This document shows, piece by piece, positions 26,483 to 35,266 of a stretch of 64,000 bases of DNA (its first letter is position 1; each line of letters begins with the position of its first letter). A model generated the notes under the pieces. That model saw only the letters and a list, made by a program, of their open reading frames with translations. It had not been told where the DNA came from and did no database searches. Made by a program: the position numbers and the translations under genes. Source of the DNA: Rivularia sp. MS3 (GTDB taxonomy: Bacteria; Cyanobacteriota; Cyanobacteriia; Cyanobacteriales; Nostocaceae). The stretch is taken from assembly GCA_019192545.1 (NCBI GenBank), contig JAHCMI010000040.1, positions 1-64,000 on the forward strand, in the 5' to 3' direction.

Positions 26483-26529
26483 AGCAAATAACAATATTTC
26501 TCAAGTTATAACTAAAGTAGTTATTTGCT
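26483..26529. promoter_or_regulatory. inverted repeat upstream of parM, operator or centromere candidate
   Basis: AGCAAATAAC (26483-26492) and GTTATTTGCT (26520-26529) are perfect inverted copies, spacer 27. An AAAGTAG direct repeat (26478, 26514) overlaps them. In type II partition loci the parC site and promoter lie upstream of parM, which fits this position. Confidence 0.45.
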
Positions 26530-26704
26530 CTATCACTATTGATGTAAAGTTTAAGCTTTGGTATTTGGTATGGTAAAAGTGTCTGCTATCAAGCTGTTTG
26601 ACAAGTCTTTCCTTCTTCATCACTACTACTCCACAACGATGCAGTTTCTCTTCTTCAGACTGCTGGCTGGGGGAGCAAGCAGTGGTGTTATACGTATTTA
26701 TTGA

Positions 26705-26902
26705 GAAGGCAGGAGTAAGAAGGCAGAGGGCAGAAGGTTTTTATTTAATTCTTATACAAAAAAGGAATAAAGGTTTAAGATTCCTACCGCACTATTGCTT
26801 GCCTCATCTTTCGAGCAGTACTCTAATTCGGTGCCTAGCCGAGAAGAGTCTATTGGCTATTCCCTTCTGCCTCCTGCCCTCTGCCTCCTGCCTTTTTTTG
26901 TT
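26705..26902. repeat. GGCAGGAG-type inverted repeat
   Basis: GAAGGCAGGAGTAAGAAGGC at about 26705-26740 and the complementary CTTCTGCCTCCTGCCCTCTG at about 26862-26902 flank about 120 bp in the parM-mobC divergent gap. Rightward frames across it (26598-26951) translate the repeat and are not considered genes. Confidence 0.85.
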
Positions 26903-26919
26903 ATCAATTAGAATATTGA

Positions 26920-26933
26920 AGAAAGTACTTTCT
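26920..26933. promoter_or_regulatory. 14-bp palindrome upstream of mobC
   Basis: AGAAAGTACTTTCT is a perfect palindrome 56 bases before the mobC start. The gap between divergent partition and mobilisation genes is where an oriT or relaxosome operator is expected. No nic consensus could be identified by eye. Confidence 0.4.
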
Positions 26934-26988
26934 CCTTATTCGTTTTCTTAATTCAGATAGTTCACTAAAAAAATAATTCACAATCATA

Positions 26989-27375
26989 ATGTCACCGAAA
27001 TACAAAAAACATACAGTTCGATTTGAAATGGTGCTGACAAAGGAGCAGAATGACCATTGGCAAGCACTAGCGAAATCCTGCGGTATCAGTAAAGCAGAAT
27101 TGATTAGACGTAGAATGTCTGGATGTCACATAAAAAGTATCCCCGAAGTCAATTGGAAATGTTACTGGCAACTATCGAAAATTAGTAAGGATATTAGTCA
27201 ACTAGCTTCTTGTCACAATATTGCGATTACAAATGGTTTAATTCCATCACCTGTTGAATCTATTCCTTTTGAAGATTTACTCAAAGAGATTTCTTCCTTA
27301 CGCTTGTGTTTGGTTTTGGAAAACAATGATGAAATAGATGATGAACTAGAAATTAGCAATGATTGGCAAGATTAA
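26989..27375 (+). CDS. mobC: MobC-like relaxosome accessory protein
   Basis: A 128-residue protein beginning with a basic strand (KKHTVRFEMVLTKEQNDHW) and a helix pair with ISKAELIRRRMSG, the pattern of ribbon-helix-helix MobC/NikA proteins that help the relaxase open oriT. The C-terminal half is helical and acidic. It overlaps the relaxase gene by 17 bases, the usual mobC-mobA arrangement. No clear RBS precedes the ATG. Confidence 0.8.
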   Translation: MSPKYKKHTVRFEMVLTKEQNDHWQALAKSCGISKAELIRRRMSGCHIKSIPEVNWKCYWQLSKISKDISQLASCHNIAITNGLIPSPVESIPFEDLLKEISSLRLCLVLENNDEIDDELEISNDWQD

Positions 27376-28276
27376 AAAAGGTAAAAGCTTTACGGGATTA
27401 ACTAAATACATTCTTGAGAAGGAAGGAGCAGAATTAATTTGCACAAACCTTGCAGGAGAGACACCACAAGAATTTTATAGACAACTAGCAGCTACAAAAC
27501 AACTGAATTGTAAAGTGCGATCGCCAGTCAGTCACATTAGTATCAGCTTCCCATTTCACGAAAAACCAATTGATGAAGAATTGGAAGAAATTGCAGAAGA
27601 AACACTCAAAGGTATGGGGTTTGGGAAAAACCTCTATTTCGCAGCATCCCATAATGACTGTAATCATTTCCATCTCCATATCGCGGCAAGTCGCATCAAT
27701 ATCGATGGTGAGTGCGTATCTGACTGGTACGATAAACGACGCTTAGAAAAGGTTTTGAGAAATTTAGAATCCCGTTTCAATTTGACCTCCGTACCGAATT
27801 CATGGGAAGTAAACCGCACAGCACCGTCTACCGGACAAAAGCGACGTATGTTTCGAGAAAATCAAGAATTTGAATTAGGATTGCGCTCGGAGCCAGCAGA
27901 CAAAAGCGCGGTTGAAAAAATTCAAGATGTAATAGAAGACACTATTCAACCAGGAATGAAGTTTGCTCAATTTGTTGAACATTTGAAAGTGAATGGTGTA
28001 GAAACATCGTTAAAGTTAAGCTCGGAAGGTATAATTCAAGGTATTTCATATTCTACAGATGGTGTTACATTTGCTGGAAGTAAGTTAGGTAGAAATAAAC
28101 AAGCTTGTACTCTCAAAGGGTTAGCAATGCGAGGTATTAAATTTGATTTAGAATATGATGAAAATGCATTAACAAGATGCATTGGTAAAGATGACAAAGA
28201 ACAAGATGATGTTGCATCTTTATCGAAAATTAATAAGACTACACGTTCCAAAAATTCCCAAATAGAATTTGATTGA
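27359..28276 (+). CDS. mobA: conjugative relaxase, MobA/VirD2-like
   Basis: A 305-residue relaxase. The catalytic Tyr candidate is Y17 (GLTKYILEKEGA). The metal-binding histidine motif is H98-NDCN-H103-F-H105-L-H107, and motif II-like SHISISFPFHE lies upstream. It nicks oriT and stays covalently bound to the transferred strand, which the coupling protein (33423-35246) delivers to the secretion channel. A C-terminal region (190-260) resembles the extension of other plasmid relaxases. It is shorter than relaxase-helicase types, consistent with a MOBP-like class, though the class was not tested. Confidence 0.9.
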   Translation: MIGKIKKGKSFTGLTKYILEKEGAELICTNLAGETPQEFYRQLAATKQLNCKVRSPVSHISISFPFHEKPIDEELEEIAEETLKGMGFGKNLYFAASHNDCNHFHLHIAASRINIDGECVSDWYDKRRLEKVLRNLESRFNLTSVPNSWEVNRTAPSTGQKRRMFRENQEFELGLRSEPADKSAVEKIQDVIEDTIQPGMKFAQFVEHLKVNGVETSLKLSSEGIIQGISYSTDGVTFAGSKLGRNKQACTLKGLAMRGIKFDLEYDENALTRCIGKDDKEQDDVASLSKINKTTRSKNSQIEFD

Positions 28277-28384
28277 AAGAAAAAGGTATCTAAGGCGAAA
28301 ATCATAGTGATTAAACTATGTATTTAGCAAAGACGATTAAAGAAGACGGAATCTTTAAGTAGCTTAGATTTGGAAACAGTCGTA

Positions 28385-29833
28385 TTAACAATTTATTCTT
28401 AACACCCTTAATATTTCTTTTACAGGTGCTTTCTCTACCTCCATCCGCTGTACCTTGGATAAAGTTCCCTTGGGAATGTACCTTGATGACTTAATTAGGC
28501 GATCGCCCATTACCCAGATTTCGTATTGATAATATGCCTCACAATATTCTTTACCTTTCTTGGTAACAGTGCGGTAATAAATGCAGCCGCTGCCATCACC
28601 CTTATGTCGGCGCGTTTTCCTAGAGGATATCTTATCTGCTGGCTTATCTAAGGGGAATTCTTCATCCTCATAGACTTTCCTAGAGGATATTTTATCTGTT
28701 GGCTTATCCTCTAGGAACTTTTCGCTATCACTTGTTTTCCTAAAGGATATATTCTCATCTGACTTATCTAAGGGGAATTCTTCATCTTCACATACTTTCC
28801 TAGAGGATATCTTATCTGTTGGCTTATCCTCTAGGAACTTTTCGCTATCACTCGTTTTCCTAGAGGATATCTTATCTGCTGACTTATCTAAGGGGAATTC
28901 TTCATCCTCATAGACTTTCCTAGAGGATATTTTATCTGCTGGCTTATCTAAGAGGAACTTTTCGCTATCACTCGTTTTCCTAGAGGATATATTCTCATCT
29001 GACTTATCTAAGGAGAATTCTTCATCTTCACGTACTTTCCTAGAGGATATCTTATCTGTTAGCTTATCCTCTAGGAAATGGCTTGGTAAAGACACAAAAC
29101 CATGCGGTTCAAACACCTCCCTAAACCACTCGCTTCTTAACCCCCAGTAAACCAATACATGAGATTGCCGTGCAGAATTTCTAGGTTGATAATCTTCACT
29201 TAAAAATTTAATCCGTCCCGTCCAGAAACAAACGGGTTGAGATTTCAATACTGGAGACAACCATTTAGTGTCTGTGGCAGCCGGGACAAGTGCAATAGCT
29301 TCGGTAACTCGTTTCGATTTAATTTCAGCTTGCAGTTTCTCCATCCATACACTCGGTTGGGAATAAGGAGGATTCATAAATACACGTCCTTCCCATTCTC
29401 TAATCAATCCGTCATCGCAAGCAGTGTAATGTCCTTTGCAAGAGATGTGTTTACCATCATCTGCACAAGGGTCTAGGTCTATTTCTCCAAGCACCTGGAC
29501 TACTAGTTCAACTATATAGGGCGGTGTGTACCAGCGGTCGGAAGATTTTTTCTTACGTGCGGGGTTTGAGGAGTGTGAGGAGGTATGTTGAGGTATTTCT
29601 TCTCTTTCTTGAAAATTAGGCAGTCGAGAAGAGGTAAAATCATTCTTGGTTATAGAATTCTCCTGTAATTGACTTTCTTGTAAAACTTCCACAACTGTGG
29701 AAACTTCTTTGCACTCAAGAGGAATATTATCGGGTTCGTCCCAGGCGGGGTCATATCTAACACTATTCCAATCGCCTGTATAACTTTGTTTTTTGGGTTG
29801 CTCATATTGTTCTACATCAAAAAGCATCGCCAT
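28385..29833 (-). CDS. phage-type Dam adenine methyltransferase with repeat linker
   Basis: 482 residues in three parts. Residues about 98-260 form a DNA N6-adenine methyltransferase of the phage Dam type, with DPCADD at 121-126 (AdoMet pocket) and the catalytic NPPY at 154-157. Residues about 252-405 consist of 20-residue repeats alternating DKISSRKVxEDEEFPL and DKxSSRKTSDSEKFL. The C-terminal part (about 408-482) is a small basic domain (GSGCIYYRTVTKKGKEY, RYIPKGTL) also found in other cyanobacterial proteins. It probably methylates element DNA and may protect it from host restriction. Target sequence unknown. Confidence 0.85.
   Translation of the reverse strand: MAMLFDVEQYEQPKKQSYTGDWNSVRYDPAWDEPDNIPLECKEVSTVVEVLQESQLQENSITKNDFTSSRLPNFQEREEIPQHTSSHSSNPARKKKSSDRWYTPPYIVELVVQVLGEIDLDPCADDGKHISCKGHYTACDDGLIREWEGRVFMNPPYSQPSVWMEKLQAEIKSKRVTEAIALVPAATDTKWLSPVLKSQPVCFWTGRIKFLSEDYQPRNSARQSHVLVYWGLRSEWFREVFEPHGFVSLPSHFLEDKLTDKISSRKVREDEEFSLDKSDENISSRKTSDSEKFLLDKPADKISSRKVYEDEEFPLDKSADKISSRKTSDSEKFLEDKPTDKISSRKVCEDEEFPLDKSDENISFRKTSDSEKFLEDKPTDKISSRKVYEDEEFPLDKPADKISSRKTRRHKGDGSGCIYYRTVTKKGKEYCEAYYQYEIWVMGDRLIKSSRYIPKGTLSKVQRMEVEKAPVKEILRVLRINC
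28617..29077. repeat. 60-bp tandem coding repeats
   Basis: About eight 60-bp units with the common core TAGAGGATAT...TTATCT begin near every 60th base from 28621. Two variants alternate, giving a 120-bp higher-order period. They encode the charged linker of the Dam-type protein. Confidence 0.95.
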
Positions 29834-29844
29834 TTTTCACTTCC

Positions 29845-31191
29845 TCAAGTCAAATTTTTAAAACAAGTAAATTGTGCGTCAAATAGCAGTTTTATAGTTC
29901 CCGTTGGCCCACCCCTATTTTTGGCAATAATTACTTCTGCAATACCTCTATCAACCGTATCGGGGTGATAATATTCATCACGGTAAAGGAGTAATACTAA
30001 ATCCGAATCTTCTTCAATTCGCCCAGATTCTCTCAAGTCTGACATCATAGGACGTTTGATATTTCGACTTTCTACACCGCGATTTAACTGTGACAATATG
30101 ACAACAGTAGTGTTACATTCGCGTGCTAATTGTTTTAATCCTCGGGTAATTTTTCCTATTTGAAAAGCCAAATTATAATTATCACCATCCGTGCCTTCCA
30201 TTAATTGCAAATAGTCAATTCCAACCATACCAATGCGATTATGTTTAGCAATAAGTTGTTTAACTTTTGAACGAATCAAATTAACTGTTAATACAGGCGA
30301 ATCGTCAATGTAAATAGGCAGTTCGCTTAACTTGCTAATCGATTTTGCTAAAGGATGCCATTGGGATTTGCTAATAGAACCGTTTTGCAGATGAATCGAT
30401 TCAATAGAAACATCTTGAGATAAAAATCTATCACCCCATTCTTCCCTACCCATCTCAAGGCTAAAAATTACGGTTGGCAGTGATTCTAGCGATGAAATGT
30501 TAAAAGCTAAATTGCCTAAAAATGATGATTTACCCATAGCAGGACGACCAGCGATTGTTATAAGTTTTTCTGGTTTGAATCCTCCTAGCATTGCATTCAG
30601 GTTACAAAATCCAGTTGTTATCCCGAATGACCTTGTACCCATATTTCTTTCTTCAATACGTTCAAAGGCATCCATCAGGATAGACGACAATGAGGTTGGC
30701 TCCGATTGTGACGCGATAGCGCTGTTATTTACCTCTAAAACCTTTGAAAATGCTGTTTCTAACTGTTTACCTATCTCTTGAGTTTGGTCGTGCGCCAACT
30801 CGAAAATTTCGCCGCTTACATGAATCAATTGCCTTCGGTAGTATTTATCCATCACCAACTGGGCTAAGGCATCAATGTTAACTGCGGATACAGTCCGGTC
30901 TACAAGCGAAGCTAATTTATTCCTACCACCACAGAATGAAAGTTGATTATGGTCAGATAGCCAATTAATAACTGCGATTAAATCCGTGGGATTGCCTTTG
31001 TCATGAAGTTCTAGGGCAGCGATATAAATATCGCGATGGGCGCTGATGTAGAAAGCTTTTGCAACAAGAATGTCTTTGACTCTAGCAATCGCGGAAGGGT
31101 CAAGCAATATACCACCCAAAATTGCTTCTTCTGCTTCGATATTTTGAGGAGGTATTTTGTCACTTCTAACAAAACTTAAGTTTTCAGCCAT
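29845..31191 (-). CDS. dnaB: DnaB-type replicative helicase
   Basis: 448 residues, the length of chromosomal DnaB (about 450-470). The N-terminal helical domain includes PQNIEAEEAILGGILLDP (15-32) and the C-terminal RecA-like domain has Walker A GRPAMGKS (215-222), Walker B-like GMVGIDYLQLM and a late SDLRESGRIEEDSDLVLLLYR segment. The hexamer unwinds the replication fork. Its start overlaps the end of the initiator gene by 8 bases. This placement suggests the initiator loads this helicase at the iteron cluster. Confidence 0.95.
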   Translation of the reverse strand: MAENLSFVRSDKIPPQNIEAEEAILGGILLDPSAIARVKDILVAKAFYISAHRDIYIAALELHDKGNPTDLIAVINWLSDHNQLSFCGGRNKLASLVDRTVSAVNIDALAQLVMDKYYRRQLIHVSGEIFELAHDQTQEIGKQLETAFSKVLEVNNSAIASQSEPTSLSSILMDAFERIEERNMGTRSFGITTGFCNLNAMLGGFKPEKLITIAGRPAMGKSSFLGNLAFNISSLESLPTVIFSLEMGREEWGDRFLSQDVSIESIHLQNGSISKSQWHPLAKSISKLSELPIYIDDSPVLTVNLIRSKVKQLIAKHNRIGMVGIDYLQLMEGTDGDNYNLAFQIGKITRGLKQLARECNTTVVILSQLNRGVESRNIKRPMMSDLRESGRIEEDSDLVLLLYRDEYYHPDTVDRGIAEVIIAKNRGGPTGTIKLLFDAQFTCFKNLT

Positions 31192-32107
31192 AATTCTTCT
31201 GTTGCAATATTGGACTATTTGCTAAAAGTTCGCGGACATCTGCACGACTAGACTTTGCCCAATTGAACCAGCACTTGTAAAAATCGTCTTTGAAAAATAG
31301 CTGTAAATTCTTATCATCACCGAGCTTAATTGCTCCTTCCACAACAACTTGCAGTTGTCCGTACCACATTTGGTGTTGCGATTCGCTGTAAGCCTCGAAG
31401 TTATATTTACAATTTTGCTTCTTCGTGTCGAGCCACTCACAGCGCAATTCTTCAAAGTTGGCTTCAATCCACTTGATAGTTAGTTGCGGAGGTTTTGGTA
31501 ATGAAGCTGCTTTCTTTTTTGAAAATTCCAAAAAATTTTCTCTCTCGCCTTCTGAGAGAGTCTGTATAAAGTCTGAATAAGTCTGAGGGGATTTGGAGCC
31601 ATTGCTAGGCAAGGGTTCTGGCTCTCGATTTGGACAATTCTGTCCATTTTTTGACAAATCTGTCATAACTTGGACAAATCTGTCATCATTTGGACAGGAT
31701 TGTCCAGAGTCGGACAAATCTGTCATTTTAATTTTTTCAGAGGATTTATTTATTCTTTTCTGGTGACAAAGTTCTTTCGCTTTCTTACCAGCTAAATTCT
31801 GACCACGAACTAAAATCGGTTCCCAAACATAAAGTTCTAGTTCTTCCAAGCGCGAAAGAGAGCGTTTGATTTGTCGCGAGCTGATTCCTATTGCTGAAGA
31901 TATTTCGGGAATTTTCGGTAATTCAATCATCTTATCTCCAAAAGGGTCTATCATTTGTAAATAAGACCATAAAGCCCAATCAGCAGCAGTCAGTTTTCCA
32001 CGAATAGCTTTGATAGCCATTGAATTAGGTGTTTGATAAAAACCGTTTGTTTCCACACTCTTATGAATGCCATCGGAGACAGCATTTGCCCTTTCTTGAA
32101 GTGTCAT
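31184..32107 (-). CDS. winged-helix replication initiator candidate (lambda O-like organisation)
   Basis: 307 residues. Residues about 25-95 form a winged helix-turn-helix (LTAADWALWSYLQM, ISSAIGISSRQIKRSLSRLEELELYVW). Residues about 125-165 are encoded by the iteron DNA and contain repeated MTDLS and CPN motifs. The C-terminal 130 residues are helical, Trp-rich, and may contact the helicase. Phage lambda O has the same order: N-terminal DNA-binding domain, origin inside the gene, C-terminal helicase-recruiting part. No named Rep family is recognised, so the role rests on the iterons and the overlap with dnaB. Confidence 0.65.
   Translation of the reverse strand: MTLQERANAVSDGIHKSVETNGFYQTPNSMAIKAIRGKLTAADWALWSYLQMIDPFGDKMIELPKIPEISSAIGISSRQIKRSLSRLEELELYVWEPILVRGQNLAGKKAKELCHQKRINKSSEKIKMTDLSDSGQSCPNDDRFVQVMTDLSKNGQNCPNREPEPLPSNGSKSPQTYSDFIQTLSEGERENFLEFSKKKAASLPKPPQLTIKWIEANFEELRCEWLDTKKQNCKYNFEAYSESQHQMWYGQLQVVVEGAIKLGDDKNLQLFFKDDFYKCWFNWAKSSRADVRELLANSPILQQKNYG
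31631..31765. other. origin candidate: five 20-bp iterons plus AT-rich stretch
   Basis: Five copies of GGACAAATCTGTCA-like dyads start at 31632, 31652, 31672, 31692 and 31712, an exact 20-bp period. Each has GACA and TGTC half-sites. An AT-rich stretch (31726-31765) adjoins. Because 20 is not divisible by 3, the copies fall in three different reading frames, so conservation must act on DNA and not on protein. Confidence 0.75.
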
Positions 32108-32151
32108 ACATTTAAAATCCTTTAATTTACTTGAGGTAAGAAGTATTAATT

Positions 32152-32236
32152 ATTCCCCCACTCCCCCACTCTCCCACTCTCCCACTCCTTCCCTCCCTCT
32201 CTCACTCCCTCCCTCCTACTCCCCCACTCCTCTCTA
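32152..32236. repeat. pyrimidine-rich repeat between rep and 126-aa gene
   Basis: Tandem CCCACTC and CTCCCAC units over about 80 bp, matching the C/T half of the inverted repeats at 25.3, 42.8 and 50.9 kb. No G/A partner was found close by. It ends at the stop of the next gene upstream. Confidence 0.8.
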
Positions 32237-32614
32237 ACTAACTTCGGATTCGGTTAAATATTTGTCCAAATATTTTTGACCTATTTTGGTAAGTGGATTT
32301 CCCTCACCCTCTTCGTTAAGATGTTTCCAAAAAGCCATGACAATTGAAATGGGAATCATATCTGTCACCGAGCGATTGGGCATTTGAACCCGAACTGGCT
32401 CAACTCCCATCTTCCGCATAAATTGACGAGCTGTATAAGATGGCTTTTTAACAGAAACTGCCATTTGTCGAGTTGTAATAGCAGTTTCACCAGTCGCTAA
32501 TTTATAAGCAATGACTCTAAATAATTTGTGCTTTATTTTTATGCGCTCAATAGCTACCAAATAATCCCCATCTTGAAGATATTTTTTAGAGAATAGTTGA
32601 CTCGAATTTGTCAT
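32234..32614 (-). CDS. hypothetical protein, 126 aa
   Basis: A basic soluble protein of unrecognised family. It contains YKLATGETAITTRQMAVSV followed by a helical region (PSYTARQFMRKMGVEPVRVQ). A phage-like regulator or DNA-binding protein is possible: a KilA/P63C-like resemblance is weak. It is first gene of the leftward replication unit, upstream of the initiator gene. Confidence 0.55.
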   Translation of the reverse strand: MTNSSQLFSKKYLQDGDYLVAIERIKIKHKLFRVIAYKLATGETAITTRQMAVSVKKPSYTARQFMRKMGVEPVRVQMPNRSVTDMIPISIVMAFWKHLNEEGEGNPLTKIGQKYLDKYLTESEVS

Positions 32615-33422
32615 TTTTATTCACGCGAACATTCCACCATAAATCATAGTGATGAAAAACGCGCCCTCCATATAATTGTTTAATCTTGCAGCAACCTAAC
32701 ATATCACCACCGCTATATATTTTGGTTGTAATTAGTTATAAACACAAAGCGGATTTAGGAGAGCAACATCGAACTTTTATCCAGACAAATTTCTTGATTA
32801 ACTGATGATTATGGATGCACTTTGATGAATAAATAATTCTTATTCCGACTCGAAAACTTTACGTTTTTACGAAACTCCAATTTGTCCGGATTTCGATGTT
32901 CTTACCCATCATAAGTGATACAAAAAAATACGACAAAAATTAATCAATCAAATTATTTTAAAATTGTGTAGTCTTATCGTTTTTATTGATACAAAGAAAA
33001 TACTATTTGGATGTATTATTTGATATACAAACTATATTGAAAATCTTCAAATTCTATGCAAGTAGAAAAATAAGATAAGTGACTGCTATAACTCGTCAAA
33101 TCTGTAACAAAACAAGAATAATTAAGAGATAAGTAATTTACTATGCGATTTTTTCTTTAACTGGATAAAAACAAGGTATATACTGAGAATTATTCCTTGC
33201 AAGAGGAAACTTTATAACTATGCTTATATAATTCTGGATGCAAGATAATAGTAATACAAAATACTTCGGTGACAGTTAATAAAGTTGCACAATAGTTATA
33301 AATACTGTGAAAATAAGTCAATATTTGGCTTTTTACGGCGTTTTTGGCAATATCAAGTATCTAGCTAACTGCTATATATTAACTGTATTCGACTTCTAAA
33401 TGATAAAAATAGAGTTTTTTCT
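32615..33422. other. 808-bp AT-rich noncoding region with long inverted repeat
   Basis: No gene is supported. A long imperfect inverted repeat has arms at 32765-32792 (AACATCGAA...CCAGACAAATT) and 32879-32900 (AATTTGTCCGGATTTCGATG) separated by 86 bases. Its GACAAAT core resembles the iterons 1.1 kb away. The region should contain the promoter of the replication genes and the 3' end of the coupling-protein transcript. Confidence 0.5.
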
Positions 33423-35246
33423 CTACCAAACCTCATTGCTATGAGGGCTAACTAATTCTATTTCTTTGCTATCTAGTTGATTGAGTGTAGATACTGAATG
33501 TTCCCCGGTAGTTAAAAGTTGCTGTGCAATCCGCTCTCTCAAATCTATAGCTTCATCTAATTGATTAATATCGCCAATGGGGGAGCGCATAAGTAATCTT
33601 GGATAAACTTGCTCCGACCAAAGTTGTTCGCTTTTGTTTATTCTTTCTATATCCAATTTAGGAATGGGGATAGTTAAAGGGTAGGGAATTGAACCTTCGC
33701 TTTCAGACTTATAACCGGGATTGGTAATCACGCATTTTCCTTGCGGGAAGCGCATAATTTCGTCTGGAGTGAGAATCGGCATTGTTTGTAAATTATCTGT
33801 CCAAGTTACCGTTCGTCCTTCTTTGGAATCACTGATAGATTTATTTTTGACAATGAATTCCTTATGCCCAAATGATTGAGAAAACTTGTCCGCAGTTGAG
33901 TAATTCGCAGGGTTGTAGAGAACTTTTGTACTGCAAGCACTAGTGATAGCAGCGGCTAAATTTTCACCGTATGTATTAGCTAGTTGTTCTAAAGATTGAA
34001 CACCTAGAACAAAGCAAGCTCCGTTACTTCTGTACTCGTTAATCCATTGAGGTAATGCTTTTAGATACAGCGATGGCAATTCGTCGATAAATATTCCTAT
34101 TGGGTCTTTCCTTGGAGTACATAGATTGCTGACAATTGTCATATGAAGCGCTGCCGCAAGCAATGGTCCTACCACATCGCGTCTGGGGTCATCTAATTTG
34201 AAAATCAGGATTTGTTTGCCTGATAATTTAGTAGAAATTGTGCTTTTACCAATGAAAGAAGAAAGAAGCGAACGCTGGATAAAAGCGGAAAATATTCCGA
34301 CTGTAGTTGTGTCAATGCTTGCAATAGTTTTCTCGCTATCTTTTGCTTTTAAGTACTGTTGAAACGAAGCTGCAACCCAGCGAGAAACTGTACCTGCTTG
34401 TACTGCTGCGTGTAATTTATTAATAAAGTCATCAACTGATTGGATGCAGTAAACGGTGGCTAAATCCGGACAATCGCTAGCTTTAGCTAATTGGATTAGT
34501 GCTTTAGCTAATAAATCAGCAGCTTTTGAAAAAAACTCATCACCTTTACCGCTACCACCAGCATTTGCATTTATGACTTGAGCAATTTGTCCTGCACTCA
34601 CCGCATCTTCCTGGTTCTCCATGAAATCAAGCGGGTTGATTACTTCACTGTACGGTTCACCAGGAGCAAATATTCGCACATCGTAACCATAGCAGGCTGC
34701 GAGTGGTGCGAGTAATTTCATTTGGTCGCCTTTCTTGTCATAGACAATTAAGGGAAAACCTTGCATCATACAACTTTCTGCCATGCGGTCAATAGTGCCG
34801 AAAGTTTTACCAGAACCAGGAGCGCCAAGAACAAGAGTAGAACGTTCTGCATGGGGAATCCAAACAGTCGGTGATGCTCCAAGGAAGGTTTGAAGTGATG
34901 CACCAAATTTTCTGAATCTACCAGAAAACCAATAGCGAGGCGAACCACACCAAAAAGTCACCTTATTGTGCTTGCGTTCTTCAATTTGTTTAAGAGCGAG
35001 GTTTGTTGCAGCTAATTTTTCACTTATTCCTACTACTCTTCCCGTAGAAATCTTTCCTTTTTTACCATTAGAAAATTGACTTAATATGAATAAGAATACT
35101 AAAATTCCTATCATTGCCAAACCTTCGGGATTAGCGAAAGTTTTTATAAGTCCGTTAATATCAAGGCTTGATTTTATTCCATCTGATTTTTGCTCAATGA
35201 CAGTTTTATTAGTAATATTTTCAGATAATAAAAAATCTTGCTTCAT
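33423..35246 (-). CDS. virD4: type IV coupling protein, TraG/VirD4 family
   Basis: 607 residues. There is an N-terminal membrane segment at about 42-58 (LAMIGILVFLFILSQF), Walker A GAPGSGKT at 141-148, and Walker B IGIFIDELPSLY in the 385-400 region. The protein links the relaxosome to the secretion channel and drives DNA transfer. It is the last gene of the leftward transfer region, 20 bases downstream of a small membrane-protein gene. Length and motifs are normal for the family. Confidence 0.93.
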   Translation of the reverse strand: MKQDFLLSENITNKTVIEQKSDGIKSSLDINGLIKTFANPEGLAMIGILVFLFILSQFSNGKKGKISTGRVVGISEKLAATNLALKQIEERKHNKVTFWCGSPRYWFSGRFRKFGASLQTFLGASPTVWIPHAERSTLVLGAPGSGKTFGTIDRMAESCMMQGFPLIVYDKKGDQMKLLAPLAACYGYDVRIFAPGEPYSEVINPLDFMENQEDAVSAGQIAQVINANAGGSGKGDEFFSKAADLLAKALIQLAKASDCPDLATVYCIQSVDDFINKLHAAVQAGTVSRWVAASFQQYLKAKDSEKTIASIDTTTVGIFSAFIQRSLLSSFIGKSTISTKLSGKQILIFKLDDPRRDVVGPLLAAALHMTIVSNLCTPRKDPIGIFIDELPSLYLKALPQWINEYRSNGACFVLGVQSLEQLANTYGENLAAAITSACSTKVLYNPANYSTADKFSQSFGHKEFIVKNKSISDSKEGRTVTWTDNLQTMPILTPDEIMRFPQGKCVITNPGYKSESEGSIPYPLTIPIPKLDIERINKSEQLWSEQVYPRLLMRSPIGDINQLDEAIDLRERIAQQLLTTGEHSVSTLNQLDSKEIELVSPHSNEVW

Positions 35247-35266
35247 CTAGAATATTTTTCTTTTGA

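Noticed and set aside
26598-26951. 117-codon plus-strand frame upstream of mobC
   Set aside because: Much of it is the GGCAGGAG-type inverted repeat; composition is not protein-like and no start signal is present.
28617-29077. Regular 60-bp repeats considered as a CRISPR array
   Set aside because: Units are contiguous without unique spacers and lie in a continuous reading frame, so they are coding tandem repeats.
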